Assembly (NCBI RefSeq): GCF_900115145.1 | Contig: NZ_FOVL01000001.1 | Location: forward strand, 248,001-312,000 | Direction: 5' to 3' | Source of the DNA: Salegentibacter flavus | GTDB taxonomy: Bacteria; Bacteroidota; Bacteroidia; Flavobacteriales; Flavobacteriaceae | Length of the DNA stretch: 64,000 bases | Shown here: piece after piece, positions 17,750 through 27,843 of the stretch | Position numbering within the stretch: the stretch's first letter is position 1 | Layout of the letters: every line of letters begins with the position of its first letter | Program-made: the position numbers and the translations under genes | The notes under the pieces: model-generated | What the model saw: the letters and a program-made list of their open reading frames with translations, nothing else | Told to the model about the DNA's origin: nothing | The model's database searches: none

Positions 17750-18469
17750 ATGGGACAAAAGACAAATCCAATCGGGAATCGCCTTGGTATTATCAGAGGA
17801 TGGGAATCCAACTGGTACGGAGGAAATGACTACGGCGACAAGTTAGCCGAAGACGATAAGATTAGAAAATATATCCATGCTCGTCTCTCTAAAGCGAGTG
17901 TATCAAGGGTAATTATAGAGCGTACCCTTAAGCTTGTAACCGTTACTATCACCACTGCCAGACCCGGTATCATTATCGGTAAAGGTGGCCAGGAGGTAGA
18001 CAAGCTTAAAGAAGAGCTAAAGAAGATCACAGACAAGGAAGTTCAAATCAACATCTTTGAGATTAAGAGGCCAGAACTTGACGCTCATTTAGTAGCATCA
18101 AGTGTTGCAAGACAAATTGAGAATCGTATCTCTTACCGTCGTGCAATAAAAATGGCTGTCGCGGCTGCTATGAGAATGAACGCTGAAGGAATCAAAATTG
18201 AGATCTCCGGTCGTTTAAACGGTGCTGAAATGGCACGTTCAGAATCGTACAAAGATGGTAGAATTCCATTGTCTACTTTTAGGGCCGATATTGACTATGC
18301 TTTAGTTGAAGCTCACACTACCTACGGTAGACTGGGTATTAAAGTATGGATCATGAAAGGCGAAGTTTACGGTAAAAGAGAACTTTCCCCGCTAGTTGGC
18401 CTGGCCAAAAAGCAAGGTGGAAAGCCTGGAGCCGGTCGGGGTGGTAACAAATCACGTCGTAGAAAGTAA
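17750..18469 (+). CDS. rpsC: 30S ribosomal protein S3
   Basis: 239 residues, opening [18 protein letters not shown], with the KH domain motif [16 protein letters not shown] (about 71-86) and C-terminal domain [19 protein letters not shown]3 lies at the mRNA entry channel and helps the helicase activity of the ribosome. The final residues are Gly/Arg/Lys-rich. Confidence 0.98.
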   Translation: MGQKTNPIGNRLGIIRGWESNWYGGNDYGDKLAEDDKIRKYIHARLSKASVSRVIIERTLKLVTVTITTARPGIIIGKGGQEVDKLKEELKKITDKEVQINIFEIKRPELDAHLVASSVARQIENRISYRRAIKMAVAAAMRMNAEGIKIEISGRLNGAEMARSESYKDGRIPLSTFRADIDYALVEAHTTYGRLGIKVWIMKGEVYGKRELSPLVGLAKKQGGKPGAGRGGNKSRRRK

Positions 18470-18489
18470 TTTTTTAAAGTAAAGAAAAA

Positions 18490-18909
18490 ATGTTACAACC
18501 TAAAAGAACAAAATACCGTAAGCAACAGAAAGGCCGTATGAAGGGGATGTCTCAAAGAGGTCATCGTCTTTCTAATGGAACCTTTGGGATAAAATCTATG
18601 GACTCTAGTTTTGTAACCGCCCGTCAAATCGAGGCAGCGCGTATTGCTGCTACTCGTTATATGAAAAGGGAAGGTGCGCTTTGGATCAAGATTTTCCCGG
18701 ACAAGCCTATCACTAAGAAGCCTCTTGAGGTGCGTATGGGTAAAGGTAAAGGTGCCGTTGAATACTGGGCAGCTGTTGTAAGACCAGGAAGAATCCTATT
18801 TGAAATTGGTGGGGTGCCAATGGACGTGGCTAAAGAAGCCCTTCGTCTTGCAGCACAAAAACTTCCTGTAAAAACTAAGTTTATTGTAGCTAGAGATTAT
18901 CAGGCTTAA
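18490..18909 (+). CDS. rplP: 50S ribosomal protein L16
   Basis: 139 residues, opening [19 protein letters not shown], with [14 protein letters not shown] and the conserved [20 protein letters not shown] stretch that contains the hydroxylatable Arg position. L16 organises the A-site side of the 50S subunit. Confidence 0.98.
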   Translation: MLQPKRTKYRKQQKGRMKGMSQRGHRLSNGTFGIKSMDSSFVTARQIEAARIAATRYMKREGALWIKIFPDKPITKKPLEVRMGKGKGAVEYWAAVVRPGRILFEIGGVPMDVAKEALRLAAQKLPVKTKFIVARDYQA

Positions 18910-18921
18910 TATTTAAATGTT

Positions 18922-19113
18922 ATGAAACAATCAGAAGTAAAAGAATTTTCTGTGGCAGAATTACAAGAGGAGCTTGATAAATCTAGAAAAGCATATTCAG
19001 ATTTAAAAATGGCTCACGCAGTTTCGCCATTAGAGAACCCAATCCAGCTTAGAGCTGTAAGAAGAGACATAGCGAGACTTGCTACAGAGTTAACTAAAAG
19101 AGAACAACAATAA
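18922..19113 (+). CDS. rpmC: 50S ribosomal protein L29
   Basis: 63 residues, two-helix protein [18 protein letters not shown] ... [20 protein letters not shown]. It binds beside L23 at the tunnel exit. Placed between rplP and rpsQ as in nearly all bacteria. Confidence 0.97.
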   Translation: MKQSEVKEFSVAELQEELDKSRKAYSDLKMAHAVSPLENPIQLRAVRRDIARLATELTKREQQ

Positions 19114-19130
19114 ATGTTATTCTGCTGAAC

Positions 19131-19388
19131 ATGGAAAAAAGAAATTTAAGAAAAGAACGTATAGGTGTTGTTACCAGTAATAAAATGCAGAAGTCTATTG
19201 TGGTTTCTGAAGTTAAGAAAGTAAAACACCCTATGTATGGAAAATTCGTTTTAAAAACGAAGAAATACGTAGCGCACGACGAGCAAAACGACTGCAACGA
19301 AGGAGATACTGTAAAGATCATGGAAACAAGACCTTTGAGTAAATCGAAATGTTGGAGATTAGTAGAAATAATTGAAAGAGCGAAGTAA
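19131..19388 (+). CDS. rpsQ: 30S ribosomal protein S17
   Basis: 85 residues with the OB-fold pattern [26 protein letters not shown] and [16 protein letters not shown], all hallmarks of S17, an early 30S assembly protein. Two bases separate it from rplN. Confidence 0.98.
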   Translation: MEKRNLRKERIGVVTSNKMQKSIVVSEVKKVKHPMYGKFVLKTKKYVAHDEQNDCNEGDTVKIMETRPLSKSKCWRLVEIIERAK

Positions 19389-19390
19389 TT

Positions 19391-19759
19391 ATGGTACAAC
19401 AAGAGTCTAGACTAAAAGTAGCAGACAATACCGGGGCTAAAGAAGTATTGGCCATTCGTGTATTAGGAGGTACAAAGAAAAGATACGCTTCTGTTGGAGA
19501 CAAGATAGTTGTCAGCGTAAAAGAAGCTACACCTAACGGAAACATTAAAAAGGGTGCAGTTTCAACAGCAGTAGTTGTTCGTACCAGGAAGGAAGTACGC
19601 AGGCCGGACGGATCTTACATTCGTTTTGATGATAACGCTTGTGTATTGTTGAACCCAACCGGAGAGATGCGCGGTACCCGTGTATTTGGCCCGGTGGCGA
19701 GAGAACTTCGTGATAAGCAATTCATGAAAATTGTATCATTGGCACCAGAAGTGCTTTAA
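19391..19759 (+). CDS. rplN: 50S ribosomal protein L14
   Basis: 122 residues, opening [18 protein letters not shown], with the [18 protein letters not shown] and [13 protein letters not shown] blocks. L14 takes part in the inter-subunit bridges B5 and B8. Confidence 0.98.
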   Translation: MVQQESRLKVADNTGAKEVLAIRVLGGTKKRYASVGDKIVVSVKEATPNGNIKKGAVSTAVVVRTRKEVRRPDGSYIRFDDNACVLLNPTGEMRGTRVFGPVARELRDKQFMKIVSLAPEVL

Positions 19760-19772
19760 TACATTTAAAAAA

Positions 19773-20084
19773 ATGAGAAAGCTTAAGATAAAAACAGGAG
19801 ATACCGTAAGAGTAATTGCCGGAGATCACAAAGGTCAGGAAGGTAAAGTACAAAAGGTATTGATTGATAAAAATAAAGCCATTGTGGAAGGGGTGAATAC
19901 TATCTCTAAACATGAGAAGCCAAGCGCTTCTAACCCACAAGGTGGAATTGTAAAGAAAGAAGCTCCTATCAATATTTCCAACCTGTCTCTAATAGACAAG
20001 AATGGTGAAACTACCAGAGTTGGTTATAGAGAAGAGGATGGAAAGAAAGTGAGATTTTCTAAAAAATCTAATGAAGTAATTTAG
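19773..20084 (+). CDS. rplX: 50S ribosomal protein L24
   Basis: 103 residues from the ATG at 19773, giving [21 protein letters not shown], the usual L24 N-terminus with its KOW motif. An in-frame ATG at 19731 would add 14 residues that overlap rplN and do not resemble L24, so I reject it. L24 starts 50S assembly together with L3. Confidence 0.97.
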   Translation: MRKLKIKTGDTVRVIAGDHKGQEGKVQKVLIDKNKAIVEGVNTISKHEKPSASNPQGGIVKKEAPINISNLSLIDKNGETTRVGYREEDGKKVRFSKKSNEVI

Positions 20085-20086
20085 TT

Positions 20087-20638
20087 ATGGCATACGTACC
20101 AAGACTTAAAGCAGAATTTAATGACAGAATTAAACCTGCACTTAGAGAAGAATTCAGCTACTCCAACGTAATGGAGATTCCAAAACTTGAAAAAATAGTT
20201 ATTAGCCGTGGAGTTGGTGCAGCTGTTGCCGATAAAAAACTTGTTGATCACGCAGTAGAAGAACTTTCTTCTATTTCTGGTCAAAAAGCGATACAAACCA
20301 TTTCTAAAAAGGATGTTGCTTCGTTCAAACTTCGTAAAGGAATGCCAATTGGCGCTAAAGTTACTTTGCGAGGATATAGAATGTATGAATTCTTAGACAG
20401 ACTTATAACTTCTGCATTGCCACGAGTTCGTGATTTCAGCGGAATTAAAGCCAACGGTTTTGATGGAAGAGGGAATTACAACCTGGGGATTACCGAGCAG
20501 ATCATTTTTCCGGAAATTGATATTGACAAGGTAAACCGCATTGCAGGGATGGATATCACTTTTGTTACTACAGCAAAAACCGATAAGGAAGCAAAATCAT
20601 TGTTAACCGAACTGGGATTACCCTTTAAAAAGAATTAA
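20087..20638 (+). CDS. rplE: 50S ribosomal protein L5
   Basis: 183 residues with [18 protein letters not shown], the central [23 protein letters not shown] and the C-terminal [12 protein letters not shown] blocks. L5 belongs to the central protuberance and binds 5S rRNA. Confidence 0.98.
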   Translation: MAYVPRLKAEFNDRIKPALREEFSYSNVMEIPKLEKIVISRGVGAAVADKKLVDHAVEELSSISGQKAIQTISKKDVASFKLRKGMPIGAKVTLRGYRMYEFLDRLITSALPRVRDFSGIKANGFDGRGNYNLGITEQIIFPEIDIDKVNRIAGMDITFVTTAKTDKEAKSLLTELGLPFKKN

Positions 20639-20640
20639 TT

Positions 20641-20910
20641 ATGGCTAAAGAATCAATGAAAGCCCGTGAGGTAAAAAGGCAGGAAATGGTAAAGAAATAT
20701 GCTGAGAAACGTAAGGCTCTTAAAGAAGCCGGCGATTACGAAGCATTGCAAAAATTACCAAAAAACGCTTCTCCCGTACGTTTGCACAACCGTTGTAAAC
20801 TAACAGGAAGACCTAAAGGGTACATGAGACAATTTGGACTATCGCGAGTAATGTTCAGGGAAATGGCCAATCAAGGTCTTATTCCAGGGGTGAGAAAAGC
20901 TAGTTGGTAA
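20641..20910 (+). CDS. rpsN: 30S ribosomal protein S14, zinc-free long form
   Basis: 89 residues, ending [30 protein letters not shown]... with a single Cys, so it is the long, zinc-independent form rather than the 61-residue CxxC form. A 66-base gap, longer than its neighbours, separates it from rpsH. Confidence 0.97.
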   Translation: MAKESMKAREVKRQEMVKKYAEKRKALKEAGDYEALQKLPKNASPVRLHNRCKLTGRPKGYMRQFGLSRVMFREMANQGLIPGVRKASW

Positions 20911-20928
20911 AATTATAAATTGGTTGAA

Positions 20929-20956
20929 GGTTCATCCTGTTTTCAGAATGAAAACC
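20929..20956 (+). promoter_or_regulatory. possible hairpin in the rpsN-rpsH gap
   Basis: GGTT-CAT-CTG pairs with CAG-ATG-AACC around a TTTT loop, with one mismatch and a two-base bulge. It lies 20 bases before rpsH. In other bacteria S8 regulates this operon through an RNA site; whether this hairpin is one is only a guess. Confidence 0.3.
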
Positions 20957-20976
20957 ACAGCCGCAAATTAGAATAG

Positions 20977-21375
20977 ATGAATACAGATCCTATTGCAGAT
21001 TATTTAACAAGAATTAGAAATGCCGTTGCGGCAAACCACAGAATTGTGGAGATCCCGGCTTCTAATCTTAAGAAAGAAATCACTAAAATATTATTCGATC
21101 AGGGTTATATCCTAAGTTACAAGTTCGATGATTCTACTGCTCAGGGAGTGATTAAAATCGCCCTTAAGTATGACAAGATTACCAAAGAGCCTGTAATTAA
21201 AGATATCCAGAGAATAAGTAAACCCGGTTTACGTAAGTATGCCGGCGCCAATGAACTTCCTCGTATCCTTAATGGATTGGGAATTGCTATCATATCTACC
21301 TCTCACGGGGTAATGACTGGTAAGCAGGCCAAAGCCGATAAAGTTGGTGGTGAAGTATTGTGTTACGTTTACTAA
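20977..21375 (+). CDS. rpsH: 30S ribosomal protein S8
   Basis: 132 residues, opening MNTDPIADYLTRIRNA, with the RISKPGLRKYAGANELPRIL region and the C-terminal ISTSHGVMTGKQA motif that binds helix 21 of 16S rRNA. Known as the translational repressor of the spc operon in E. coli. Confidence 0.98.
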   Translation: MNTDPIADYLTRIRNAVAANHRIVEIPASNLKKEITKILFDQGYILSYKFDDSTAQGVIKIALKYDKITKEPVIKDIQRISKPGLRKYAGANELPRILNGLGIAIISTSHGVMTGKQAKADKVGGEVLCYVY

Positions 21376-21390
21376 TAAAAGACTAAAGAA

Positions 21391-21933
21391 ATGTCAAGAA
21401 TAGGTAAAAGCCCAATTACAATTCCTGAAGGTGTAACTGTAGATTACAAGGATGGATTTGTTACGGTAAAAGGAAAGCTTGGAGAGCTTAAGCAGGAGAT
21501 CAAAGGCATCGAGGTGAAAATCGAAGATGGCGTGATCACTTTCGAACGTTCTTCAGAGAAAAGTGAACAAAAAGCCAAGCATGGTCTTTACCGTGCTTTG
21601 GTAGACAATATGATTGAAGGTGTTACAACTGGTTATACTAAAACTCTTGAGTTGGTAGGGGTAGGATACCGCGCCAGCAACCAGGGGCAAAAATTAGATA
21701 TCGCCGTTGGGTACTCTCATAATATTGTAATAGATTTGGCTCCCGAAGTTAAAGTGGAAACAGTTTCAGATAAGGGTAAAAACCCTATCGTGAAACTAAC
21801 TTCTTACGATAAACAACTTGTGGGTCAGGTTGCCGCTAAAATACGAAGCTTTAGAGCACCAGAACCTTATAAAGGTAAAGGTATTAAGTTTGTTGGAGAG
21901 CAATTACGTAGAAAAGCAGGTAAATCAGCTTAA
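21391..21933 (+). CDS. rplF: 50S ribosomal protein L6
   Basis: 180 residues made of two similar domains, with MSRIGKSPITIPEGV at the start and the C-terminal RSFRAPEPYKGKGIKFVGE signature. L6 lies near the factor-binding site. Confidence 0.98.
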   Translation: MSRIGKSPITIPEGVTVDYKDGFVTVKGKLGELKQEIKGIEVKIEDGVITFERSSEKSEQKAKHGLYRALVDNMIEGVTTGYTKTLELVGVGYRASNQGQKLDIAVGYSHNIVIDLAPEVKVETVSDKGKNPIVKLTSYDKQLVGQVAAKIRSFRAPEPYKGKGIKFVGEQLRRKAGKSA

Positions 21934-21945
21934 TAAAGTTTAGAT

Positions 21946-22299
21946 ATGGCAGTTTCAAAACAAGATAGAAGAAATAAGATCAGGAAGCGTGTACGTAAAT
22001 CGATTACGGGTACCGCAAGCCGACCAAGATTATCTGTATTCAGAAGTAATAAAGAGATTTATGCTCAGATTATAGATGACGTAGAAGGAAAAACCATTGC
22101 TGCGGCTTCCTCAAGAGATAAGGATATTTCAGCAGAAGGAGATAAATCTAAACAAGCAGAGCTTGTTGGAAAAAACCTTGCTGAAAAAGCTAAGAAAGCC
22201 GGTGTGGAAACCATTTCATTTGACAGAGGTGGATATCTATATCACGGAAGAGTTAAATCATTAGCCGATGGTGCTCGCGAAGGAGGCCTAAAATTCTAG
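21946..22299 (+). CDS. rplR: 50S ribosomal protein L18
   Basis: 117 residues with the basic start and [20 protein letters not shown], then [24 protein letters not shown] at the end (here cited by position, about 93-116). L18 binds 5S rRNA together with L5. Confidence 0.98.
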   Translation: MAVSKQDRRNKIRKRVRKSITGTASRPRLSVFRSNKEIYAQIIDDVEGKTIAAASSRDKDISAEGDKSKQAELVGKNLAEKAKKAGVETISFDRGGYLYHGRVKSLADGAREGGLKF

Positions 22300-22306
22300 A
22301 AAAATT

Positions 22307-22831
22307 ATGTATCAAGATTATAAAAACGTAGAGCATGTAAAACCGGGCGGGCTTGAATTAAAAGACCGTTTGGTAGGAGTACAGCGTGTTACTAAAGTTA
22401 CAAAAGGTGGTAGAGCTTTTGGGTTTTCTGCTATTGTAGTAGTAGGAGATGAGAATGGCGTTGTTGGGCAAGGTTTAGGGAAATCTAAAGAAGTTGCCGA
22501 CGCTATTTCCAAAGGTGTAGAAGATGCTAAAAAGAATTTAGTTCGAATCCCTTTGCATAAAGGAACTTTACCTCACGAACAAAAAGGTAAATACGGTGGA
22601 GCCAGAGTTTTGTTGCTTCCAGCATCAAACGGTACTGGTATTATTGCCGGTGGTGCAATTCGTGCCGTATTGGAGGCGGTTGGAGTACATGATGTACTTT
22701 CTAAGAACCAGGGCTCTTCAAATCCTCATAACGTAGTAAAAGCTACTTTTGATGCATTACTGCAATTACGTAGTGCCGATACTGTAGCTAAACAACGTGG
22801 TATTTCGTTAGAAAAGGTTTTTAAAGGATAA
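22307..22831 (+). CDS. rpsE: 30S ribosomal protein S5
   Basis: 174 residues with the double-stranded-RNA-binding-like N domain ([19 protein letters not shown]) and the [19 protein letters not shown] core. S5 affects decoding accuracy and mRNA unwinding. Start ATG at 22307 follows an A-rich stretch. Confidence 0.98.
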   Translation: MYQDYKNVEHVKPGGLELKDRLVGVQRVTKVTKGGRAFGFSAIVVVGDENGVVGQGLGKSKEVADAISKGVEDAKKNLVRIPLHKGTLPHEQKGKYGGARVLLLPASNGTGIIAGGAIRAVLEAVGVHDVLSKNQGSSNPHNVVKATFDALLQLRSADTVAKQRGISLEKVFKG

Positions 22832-22844
22832 ATCAAGGACAGAG

Positions 22845-23027
22845 ATGGGAAAGATTAGAGTTACAAAAGTGAGAAGTGCGATCAACCGTTCTAAAAATCA
22901 AAAGCTGACTTTAGAAGCGCTTGGCCTTAAGAAAATGGGTCAAACTGTTGAGCACAACAATACGCCAAACATCCTTGGTATGGTAAATAAAGTTAAACAT
23001 CTGGTTTCTGTAGAAGAAACAAAATAA
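22845..23027 (+). CDS. rpmD: 50S ribosomal protein L30
   Basis: 60 residues: MGKIRVTKVRSAINRSKNQK, LEALGLKKMGQTVEHNNTP and a GMVNKVKHLV end, the standard short bacterial L30. Confidence 0.97.
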   Translation: MGKIRVTKVRSAINRSKNQKLTLEALGLKKMGQTVEHNNTPNILGMVNKVKHLVSVEETK

Positions 23028-23038
23028 GAGGTTCACAC

Positions 23039-23491
23039 ATGGAATTAAATAACTTAAGACCTGCAAAGGGTTCAGTTAAAAGTAACAGCAAGCGCGTAGG
23101 CCGTGGAGAAGGATCTGGAAAAGGTGGTACTGCTACCCGAGGTCACAAAGGTGCTAAATCGCGTTCTGGTTACTCCAAGAAGATTGGTTTTGAAGGTGGG
23201 CAAATGCCGCTTCAACGCCGGGTACCAAAATTTGGTTTCAGTAATAGGAATCGTAAAGAATATCAAGGTATTAATTTGGACACCCTTCAACGTCTTGTTG
23301 ATGAAGGTAGAATCAAAGAAACCGTAGATATGGACGTTTTGGTTGAAAACGGCCTTGCCGGAAGAAACGAGCTTGTTAAGATATTAGGAAGAGGTGAATT
23401 AAAAGCAAAGTTGAAAATATCTGTTCATAAATTTACAGCCTCAGCTAAAGAAGCTATTGAAGCTGCCGGAGGTGAAGTTGTTACTTTATAA
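23039..23491 (+). CDS. rplO: 50S ribosomal protein L15
   Basis: 150 residues. The extended Gly/Lys/Arg-rich N-terminal half (VGRGEGSGKGGTATRGHKG, MPLQRRVPKFGF) threads into 23S rRNA, followed by the globular C-terminal domain ending GEVVTL. Eleven bases before secY. Confidence 0.98.
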   Translation: MELNNLRPAKGSVKSNSKRVGRGEGSGKGGTATRGHKGAKSRSGYSKKIGFEGGQMPLQRRVPKFGFSNRNRKEYQGINLDTLQRLVDEGRIKETVDMDVLVENGLAGRNELVKILGRGELKAKLKISVHKFTASAKEAIEAAGGEVVTL

Positions 23492-23502
23492 TAGATAGCC
23501 CA

Positions 23503-24840
23503 ATGAAATTCATCAATACTATTAAGAATATTTGGAAGATTGAGGAACTAAAAAACAGAATTTTAGTAACCCTCGGTCTATTATTAGTATACCGTTTTGG
23601 AGCGCAGGTAGTGCTGCCAGGAATAGATGCTTCGCAGCTCGCAAACCTGTCAAGTCAAACTGAAGGAGGTATTTTAGGCCTCCTTAATGCATTTACCGGG
23701 GGAGCGTTTTCGAATGCTTCGGTGTTTGCCTTAGGGATTATGCCTTATATCTCTGCTTCTATTGTAGTGCAGCTTATGGGAATTGCGATTCCTTACCTGC
23801 AAAAACTACAAAAAGAAGGCGAAAGCGGTAGAAGAAAAATCAATCAGATTACCAGGTGGCTTACTATAGCTATCACTCTTGTTCAGGGTCCGGGTTATAT
23901 TTATAACCTTTTTTCAACCCTGCCATCAAGCGCTTTCCTTTTAGGAGATACTGTTACTTTTGTAACGGCATCGGTAATTATTCTTACCACAGGGTGTATT
24001 TTCGCTATGTGGTTAGGTGAGAAAATTACAGATAAGGGTATTGGTAATGGTATTTCATTATTAATTATGGTAGGTATCATTGCGACCTTGCCACTGGCGT
24101 TTATTCAGGAATTCGCTTCCAGAGTATTTGAGTCTAATGGTGGTTTAATTATGATCCTTATCGAATTAGTGATCTGGTTCGCGATAATTCTTGCTTCTGT
24201 AATGCTGGTGATGGCTGTGCGTCAGATCCCGGTTCAGTATGCCCGAAGAACCGCTTCCGGTGGTTATGAGAAAAATGTGTTTGGGTCAAGACAATACATT
24301 CCGCTTAAGCTTAATGCTTCAGGGGTGATGCCAATTATCTTTGCCCAGGCTATTATGTTTATTCCTGCAGCAGTTGCTGGTCTTTCAGATTCTGAAGCTG
24401 CACAGGGAGTAACAGCCGCTTTTAGCGATATGTTCGGTTTTTGGTATAATGTGGTTTTTGCACTATTGATTATAGTGTTTACTTACTTCTATACGGCGAT
24501 TACCGTGCCTACCAATAAAATGGCTGATGATCTTAAACGCAGCGGTGGGTTTATTCCCGGGATTCGTCCTGGAAGCGAAACGGCTGACTTTTTAGACCGA
24601 ATCATGTCTCAAATCACTCTCCCTGGATCGGTATTCCTGGCTATTATTGCGGTGTTCCCTGCTATAGTTGAGTCTTTATTAGGAATACAAGCAGGATGGG
24701 CATTGTTCTTTGGAGGGACCTCGCTGCTTATTATGGTTGGAGTTGCGATAGATACTATGCAGCAGGTGAATTCATATTTGCTTAACAGGCATTATGACGG
24801 ATTGATGAAAACAGGTAAAAACAGAAAAGCAGTAGCTTAA
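23503..24840 (+). CDS. secY: protein translocase subunit SecY
   Basis: 445 residues with ten membrane segments. The first segment and plug region begin [31 protein letters not shown] and the cytoplasmic loops ([19 protein letters not shown]) used to bind SecA and the ribosome are intact. It forms the channel for export and membrane insertion with SecE and SecG, which are encoded elsewhere. Placed in the spc cluster as usual, directly before infA. Confidence 0.98.
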   Translation: MKFINTIKNIWKIEELKNRILVTLGLLLVYRFGAQVVLPGIDASQLANLSSQTEGGILGLLNAFTGGAFSNASVFALGIMPYISASIVVQLMGIAIPYLQKLQKEGESGRRKINQITRWLTIAITLVQGPGYIYNLFSTLPSSAFLLGDTVTFVTASVIILTTGCIFAMWLGEKITDKGIGNGISLLIMVGIIATLPLAFIQEFASRVFESNGGLIMILIELVIWFAIILASVMLVMAVRQIPVQYARRTASGGYEKNVFGSRQYIPLKLNASGVMPIIFAQAIMFIPAAVAGLSDSEAAQGVTAAFSDMFGFWYNVVFALLIIVFTYFYTAITVPTNKMADDLKRSGGFIPGIRPGSETADFLDRIMSQITLPGSVFLAIIAVFPAIVESLLGIQAGWALFFGGTSLLIMVGVAIDTMQQVNSYLLNRHYDGLMKTGKNRKAVA

Positions 24841-24842
24841 TT

Positions 24843-25058
24843 ATGGCAAAACAACCAGCGATAGAGCAAGACGGAACCATCATTGAAGCATTGTCTAATG
24901 CGATGTTTAGGGTGGAATTGGAAAACGGTCACGTAGTGACTGCACATATTTCGGGTAAAATGCGTATGCACTATATCAAGCTGTTGCCCGGAGATAAAGT
25001 TAAACTGGAAATGAGTCCTTACGATTTAAGTAAGGCTCGCATAACTTACAGATATTAA
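24843..25058 (+). CDS. infA: translation initiation factor IF-1
   Basis: 71 residues of a single OB fold: [61 protein letters not shown] (segments listed in order). IF-1 blocks the A site during initiation. Two bases after secY. Confidence 0.98.
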   Translation: MAKQPAIEQDGTIIEALSNAMFRVELENGHVVTAHISGKMRMHYIKLLPGDKVKLEMSPYDLSKARITYRY

Positions 25059-25064
25059 AAGTAA

Positions 25065-25097
25065 TTTGAGCTATTTATAAAATTTTCAGTACTTTTG
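25065..25097 (+). promoter_or_regulatory. internal promoter before rpmJ and the alpha operon
   Basis: TTTG (25065-25068) and TACTTTTG (25090-25097), 21 bases apart, lie in a 120-base gap and match the flavobacterial housekeeping promoter. It would allow the rpmJ-rpsM-rpsK-rpsD-rpoA-rplQ block to be transcribed separately. Confidence 0.65.
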
Positions 25098-25178
25098 CAA
25101 CCTGAAAAAATTTGATAGCTGAATATCCTGGATGCGAATTTTTTGTATCGCTTGCCGGGAGCACAAAAACCTAAAGAG

Positions 25179-25295
25179 ATGAAAGTTAGAGCATCAATAA
25201 AGAAGAGAAGTGCCGAGTGCAAAATTGTGCGCAGAAAAGGCAGGCTTTACGTAATTAACAAAAAGAATCCTAGATTTAAACAAAGACAAGGCTAA
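25179..25295 (+). CDS. rpmJ: 50S ribosomal protein L36, zinc-free form
   Basis: 38 codons, [20 protein letters not shown] to RFKQRQG, two bases before rpsM. It is too short for common ORF cut-offs but clear by sequence and position. The classical L36 binds zinc through three Cys and one His; here only Cys14 is left and the His is replaced, so this is the C-minus form that does not depend on zinc. Confidence 0.95.
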   Translation: MKVRASIKKRSAECKIVRRKGRLYVINKKNPRFKQRQG

Positions 25296-25297
25296 TT

Positions 25298-25672
25298 ATG
25301 GCAAGAATTGCAGGGGTTGATATACCAAAACAAAAGCGAGGAGTTATAGCATTGACCTATATCTTCGGAATTGGCAAGAGCAGGGCGCAACAAATCCTGG
25401 CCGAAGCCAAAGTAGATGAAAGTACAAAAGTTTCAGACTGGGACGACGAAGAGATTGGTCGTATTCGTGAAGCTGTTGGTAATTATACAATCGAAGGAGA
25501 ATTACGTACTGAAGTTCAAATAAGTATTAAGCGCCTTATGGATATCGGGTGCTACAGAGGGATCCGTCACAGAACCGGTTTACCTTTGAGAGGTCAACGT
25601 ACCAAAAATAACTCGAGAACGAGAAAAGGTAGAAGAAAAACAGTTGCTAACAAGAAAAAAGCAACTAAATAG
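25298..25672 (+). CDS. rpsM: 30S ribosomal protein S13
   Basis: 124 residues: [29 protein letters not shown], and the C-terminal [20 protein letters not shown] followed by a Lys-rich tail that reaches the P-site tRNA. Confidence 0.98.
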   Translation: MARIAGVDIPKQKRGVIALTYIFGIGKSRAQQILAEAKVDESTKVSDWDDEEIGRIREAVGNYTIEGELRTEVQISIKRLMDIGCYRGIRHRTGLPLRGQRTKNNSRTRKGRRKTVANKKKATK

Positions 25673-25680
25673 TAAGTAAT

Positions 25681-26067
25681 ATGGCAAAGAAGACAACTCA
25701 AAAAAAACGTAAAGTAACTGTTGAGTCTAACGGACAGGCGCATGTTACTGCTTCTTTTAATAACATTATTGTGTCTTTAACCAATAAGAACGGTGATGTT
25801 ATTAGCTGGTCATCTGCTGGTAAAATGGGTTTCAGGGGTTCTAAGAAGAACACTCCTTATGCTGCCCAATTGGCTGCAGAAGACGCATCTAAAGTGGCAC
25901 ACGAAGCTGGTATGCGTAAAGTAAAGGTTTATGTAAAAGGACCCGGAAATGGTAGAGAATCTGCTATCCGTTCTATTCATAACAGTGGGATTGAGGTAAC
26001 CGAAATAATCGATGTTACTCCATTACCACACAACGGATGTCGTCCTCCTAAAAGACGTAGAGTTTAA
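25681..26067 (+). CDS. rpsK: 30S ribosomal protein S11
   Basis: 128 residues with [38 protein letters not shown] and the C-terminal [19 protein letters not shown]11 is part of the platform near the mRNA exit. It is followed by an 88-base structured gap before rpsD. Confidence 0.98.
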   Translation: MAKKTTQKKRKVTVESNGQAHVTASFNNIIVSLTNKNGDVISWSSAGKMGFRGSKKNTPYAAQLAAEDASKVAHEAGMRKVKVYVKGPGNGRESAIRSIHNSGIEVTEIIDVTPLPHNGCRPPKRRRV

Positions 26068-26084
26068 TAAAAATTATAATAATT

Positions 26085-26140
26085 GAGAGAGGAGTTAAGA
26101 TTATCGAAGGAGAAATGCCTTAATTCATAATCCCTCTCTT
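26085..26140 (+). ncRNA. candidate ribosomal-protein leader before rpsD
   Basis: An outer stem pairs GAGAGAGG (26085-26092) with CCTCTCTT (26133-26140); an inner stem pairs AGTTAAG (26093-26099) with CTTAATT (26119-26125); a 7-base bulge lies on the 3' side and a 19-base loop holds AAGGAG followed by ATG CCT TAA. Position directly before the S4 gene suggests autoregulation by S4. A Bacteroidia S4 leader family has been described, and I think this belongs to it, but I could not run a covariance search. Confidence 0.55.
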
Positions 26141-26155
26141 CCAAATTTAAATTTA

Positions 26156-26761
26156 ATGGCAAGATATACAGGTCCACAAACTAAAATAGCCCGTAAATTC
26201 GGAGAAGCTATTTTCGGGGATGATAAATCTTTCGAGAAAAGAAATTATCCTCCAGGTCAACACGGTAACACCCGTCGTCGCGGAAAAAAATCAGAATATG
26301 CTATCCAGTTAATGGAGAAGCAAAAAGCTAAATATACCTATGGTATTTTAGAGCGTCAATTCAGTAATATGTTCAAAAAGGCTACCCGTTCCCAGGGAAT
26401 TACCGGGGAGGTGCTTTTACAATTATGTGAATCCCGTTTAGATAACGTAGTTTTTAGAATGGGTGTTGCCCCTTCAAGAAGAGCTGCGAGACAATTGGTT
26501 TCTCACAGGCATATAACCGTGAACGGTGAATTTGTAAACATTCCTTCTTACCAGTTGAAAGCTGGTGATGTAGTTGGTGTTCGCGAAAAATCTAAATCCC
26601 TTCAGGCCATCCAGGAGTCACTTGCTAATTCCAGCAGTGTTTATGAATGGATTACCTGGAACAACGAAACAAAACAAGGAACTTTTGTTTCTGTACCAGG
26701 ACGTATTCAGATCCCGGAAAATATAAATGAACAATTCATCGTCGAATTATATTCGAAATAA
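26156..26761 (+). CDS. rpsD: 30S ribosomal protein S4, zinc-free form
   Basis: 201 residues, opening [17 protein letters not shown], with [10 protein letters not shown] and the S4 RNA-binding domain [29 protein letters not shown]. The N-terminus has no Cys cluster. S4 starts 30S assembly and represses its own operon in several phyla. Confidence 0.98.
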   Translation: MARYTGPQTKIARKFGEAIFGDDKSFEKRNYPPGQHGNTRRRGKKSEYAIQLMEKQKAKYTYGILERQFSNMFKKATRSQGITGEVLLQLCESRLDNVVFRMGVAPSRRAARQLVSHRHITVNGEFVNIPSYQLKAGDVVGVREKSKSLQAIQESLANSSSVYEWITWNNETKQGTFVSVPGRIQIPENINEQFIVELYSK

Positions 26762-26781
26762 TAATTCACAGAAGTCGTAAT

Positions 26782-27774
26782 ATGGCAATACTAAATTTTC
26801 AAAAGCCCGATAAAGTTATAATGATTGATTCTACAGATTTCGAGGGGAAATTCGAATTTCGCCCTTTGGAACCTGGCTATGGATTAACCGTTGGTAACGC
26901 TTTAAGAAGAGTGTTATTATCTTCACTGGAAGGATTCGCAATCACTTCGATTCGTATCGAAGGCGTAGATCACGAATTCTCTGCTATCCCAGGCGTAGTA
27001 GAAGACGTAACAGAAATTATCCTAAACCTGAAGCAAGTAAGGTTTAAAAGGCAAATTGATGAAATAGATAACGAAGCCGTTACAATTTCTGTTTCAGGTG
27101 AAGATCAACTTACTGCGGGTCATTTCCAAAAATTTATCTCTGGTTTCCAGGTGTTAAATCCGGATCTTGTGATCTGTAACCTTGACAAAAAGGTTAATTT
27201 GAATATGGAAGTCACTGTTGAAAAGGGCAGAGGCTATGTTCCGGCAGAAGAAAATAAAAAAGCAAATGCTCCTTTAGGAACTATTTTCACAGATTCTATC
27301 TTTACGCCAATTAAAAACGTAAAGTATAGCATTGAAAACTATCGTGTAGAACAAAAAACCGACTACGAAAAACTGGTTTTTGAGATCGTAAGCGACGGTT
27401 CTATTCACCCTAAAGATGCACTTACCGAAGCTGCAAAAACCCTTATTCACCACTTTATGCTATTCTCTGACGAGCGTATCACGCTTGAAGCAGATGAAAT
27501 AGCACAAACTGAAACTTATGATGAAGAATCTCTTCATATGAGACAGTTGCTTAAAACCAAGTTGGTAGATATGGATCTTTCGGTTAGAGCACTAAATTGC
27601 CTGAAAGCAGCAGAGGTTGACACCCTTGGAGACCTTGTTTCTTACAACAAAAACGATCTGATGAAATTCAGAAACTTCGGAAAGAAATCTCTTACCGAAT
27701 TAGAAGAGTTGGTAAGCAACAAAGGTTTAAACTTTGGGATGGACCTTTCAAAATACAAATTAGATAAGGACTAA
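26782..27774 (+). CDS. rpoA: DNA-directed RNA polymerase subunit alpha
   Basis: 330 residues. The N-terminal domain (about 1-230) has [20 protein letters not shown] for dimerisation and beta contacts; after a linker the C-terminal domain (about 255-320) has [20 protein letters not shown] and [12 protein letters not shown], used for UP elements and activators. It lies between rpsD and rplQ as in most bacteria. Confidence 0.98.
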   Translation: MAILNFQKPDKVIMIDSTDFEGKFEFRPLEPGYGLTVGNALRRVLLSSLEGFAITSIRIEGVDHEFSAIPGVVEDVTEIILNLKQVRFKRQIDEIDNEAVTISVSGEDQLTAGHFQKFISGFQVLNPDLVICNLDKKVNLNMEVTVEKGRGYVPAEENKKANAPLGTIFTDSIFTPIKNVKYSIENYRVEQKTDYEKLVFEIVSDGSIHPKDALTEAAKTLIHHFMLFSDERITLEADEIAQTETYDEESLHMRQLLKTKLVDMDLSVRALNCLKAAEVDTLGDLVSYNKNDLMKFRNFGKKSLTELEELVSNKGLNFGMDLSKYKLDKD

Positions 27775-27843
27775 TATATAAGTAGTTTTCCATAAAAGCC
27801 GGCAGAAGACCAGGCTTTGGGAAAATGAATAAAGAACAGAACA

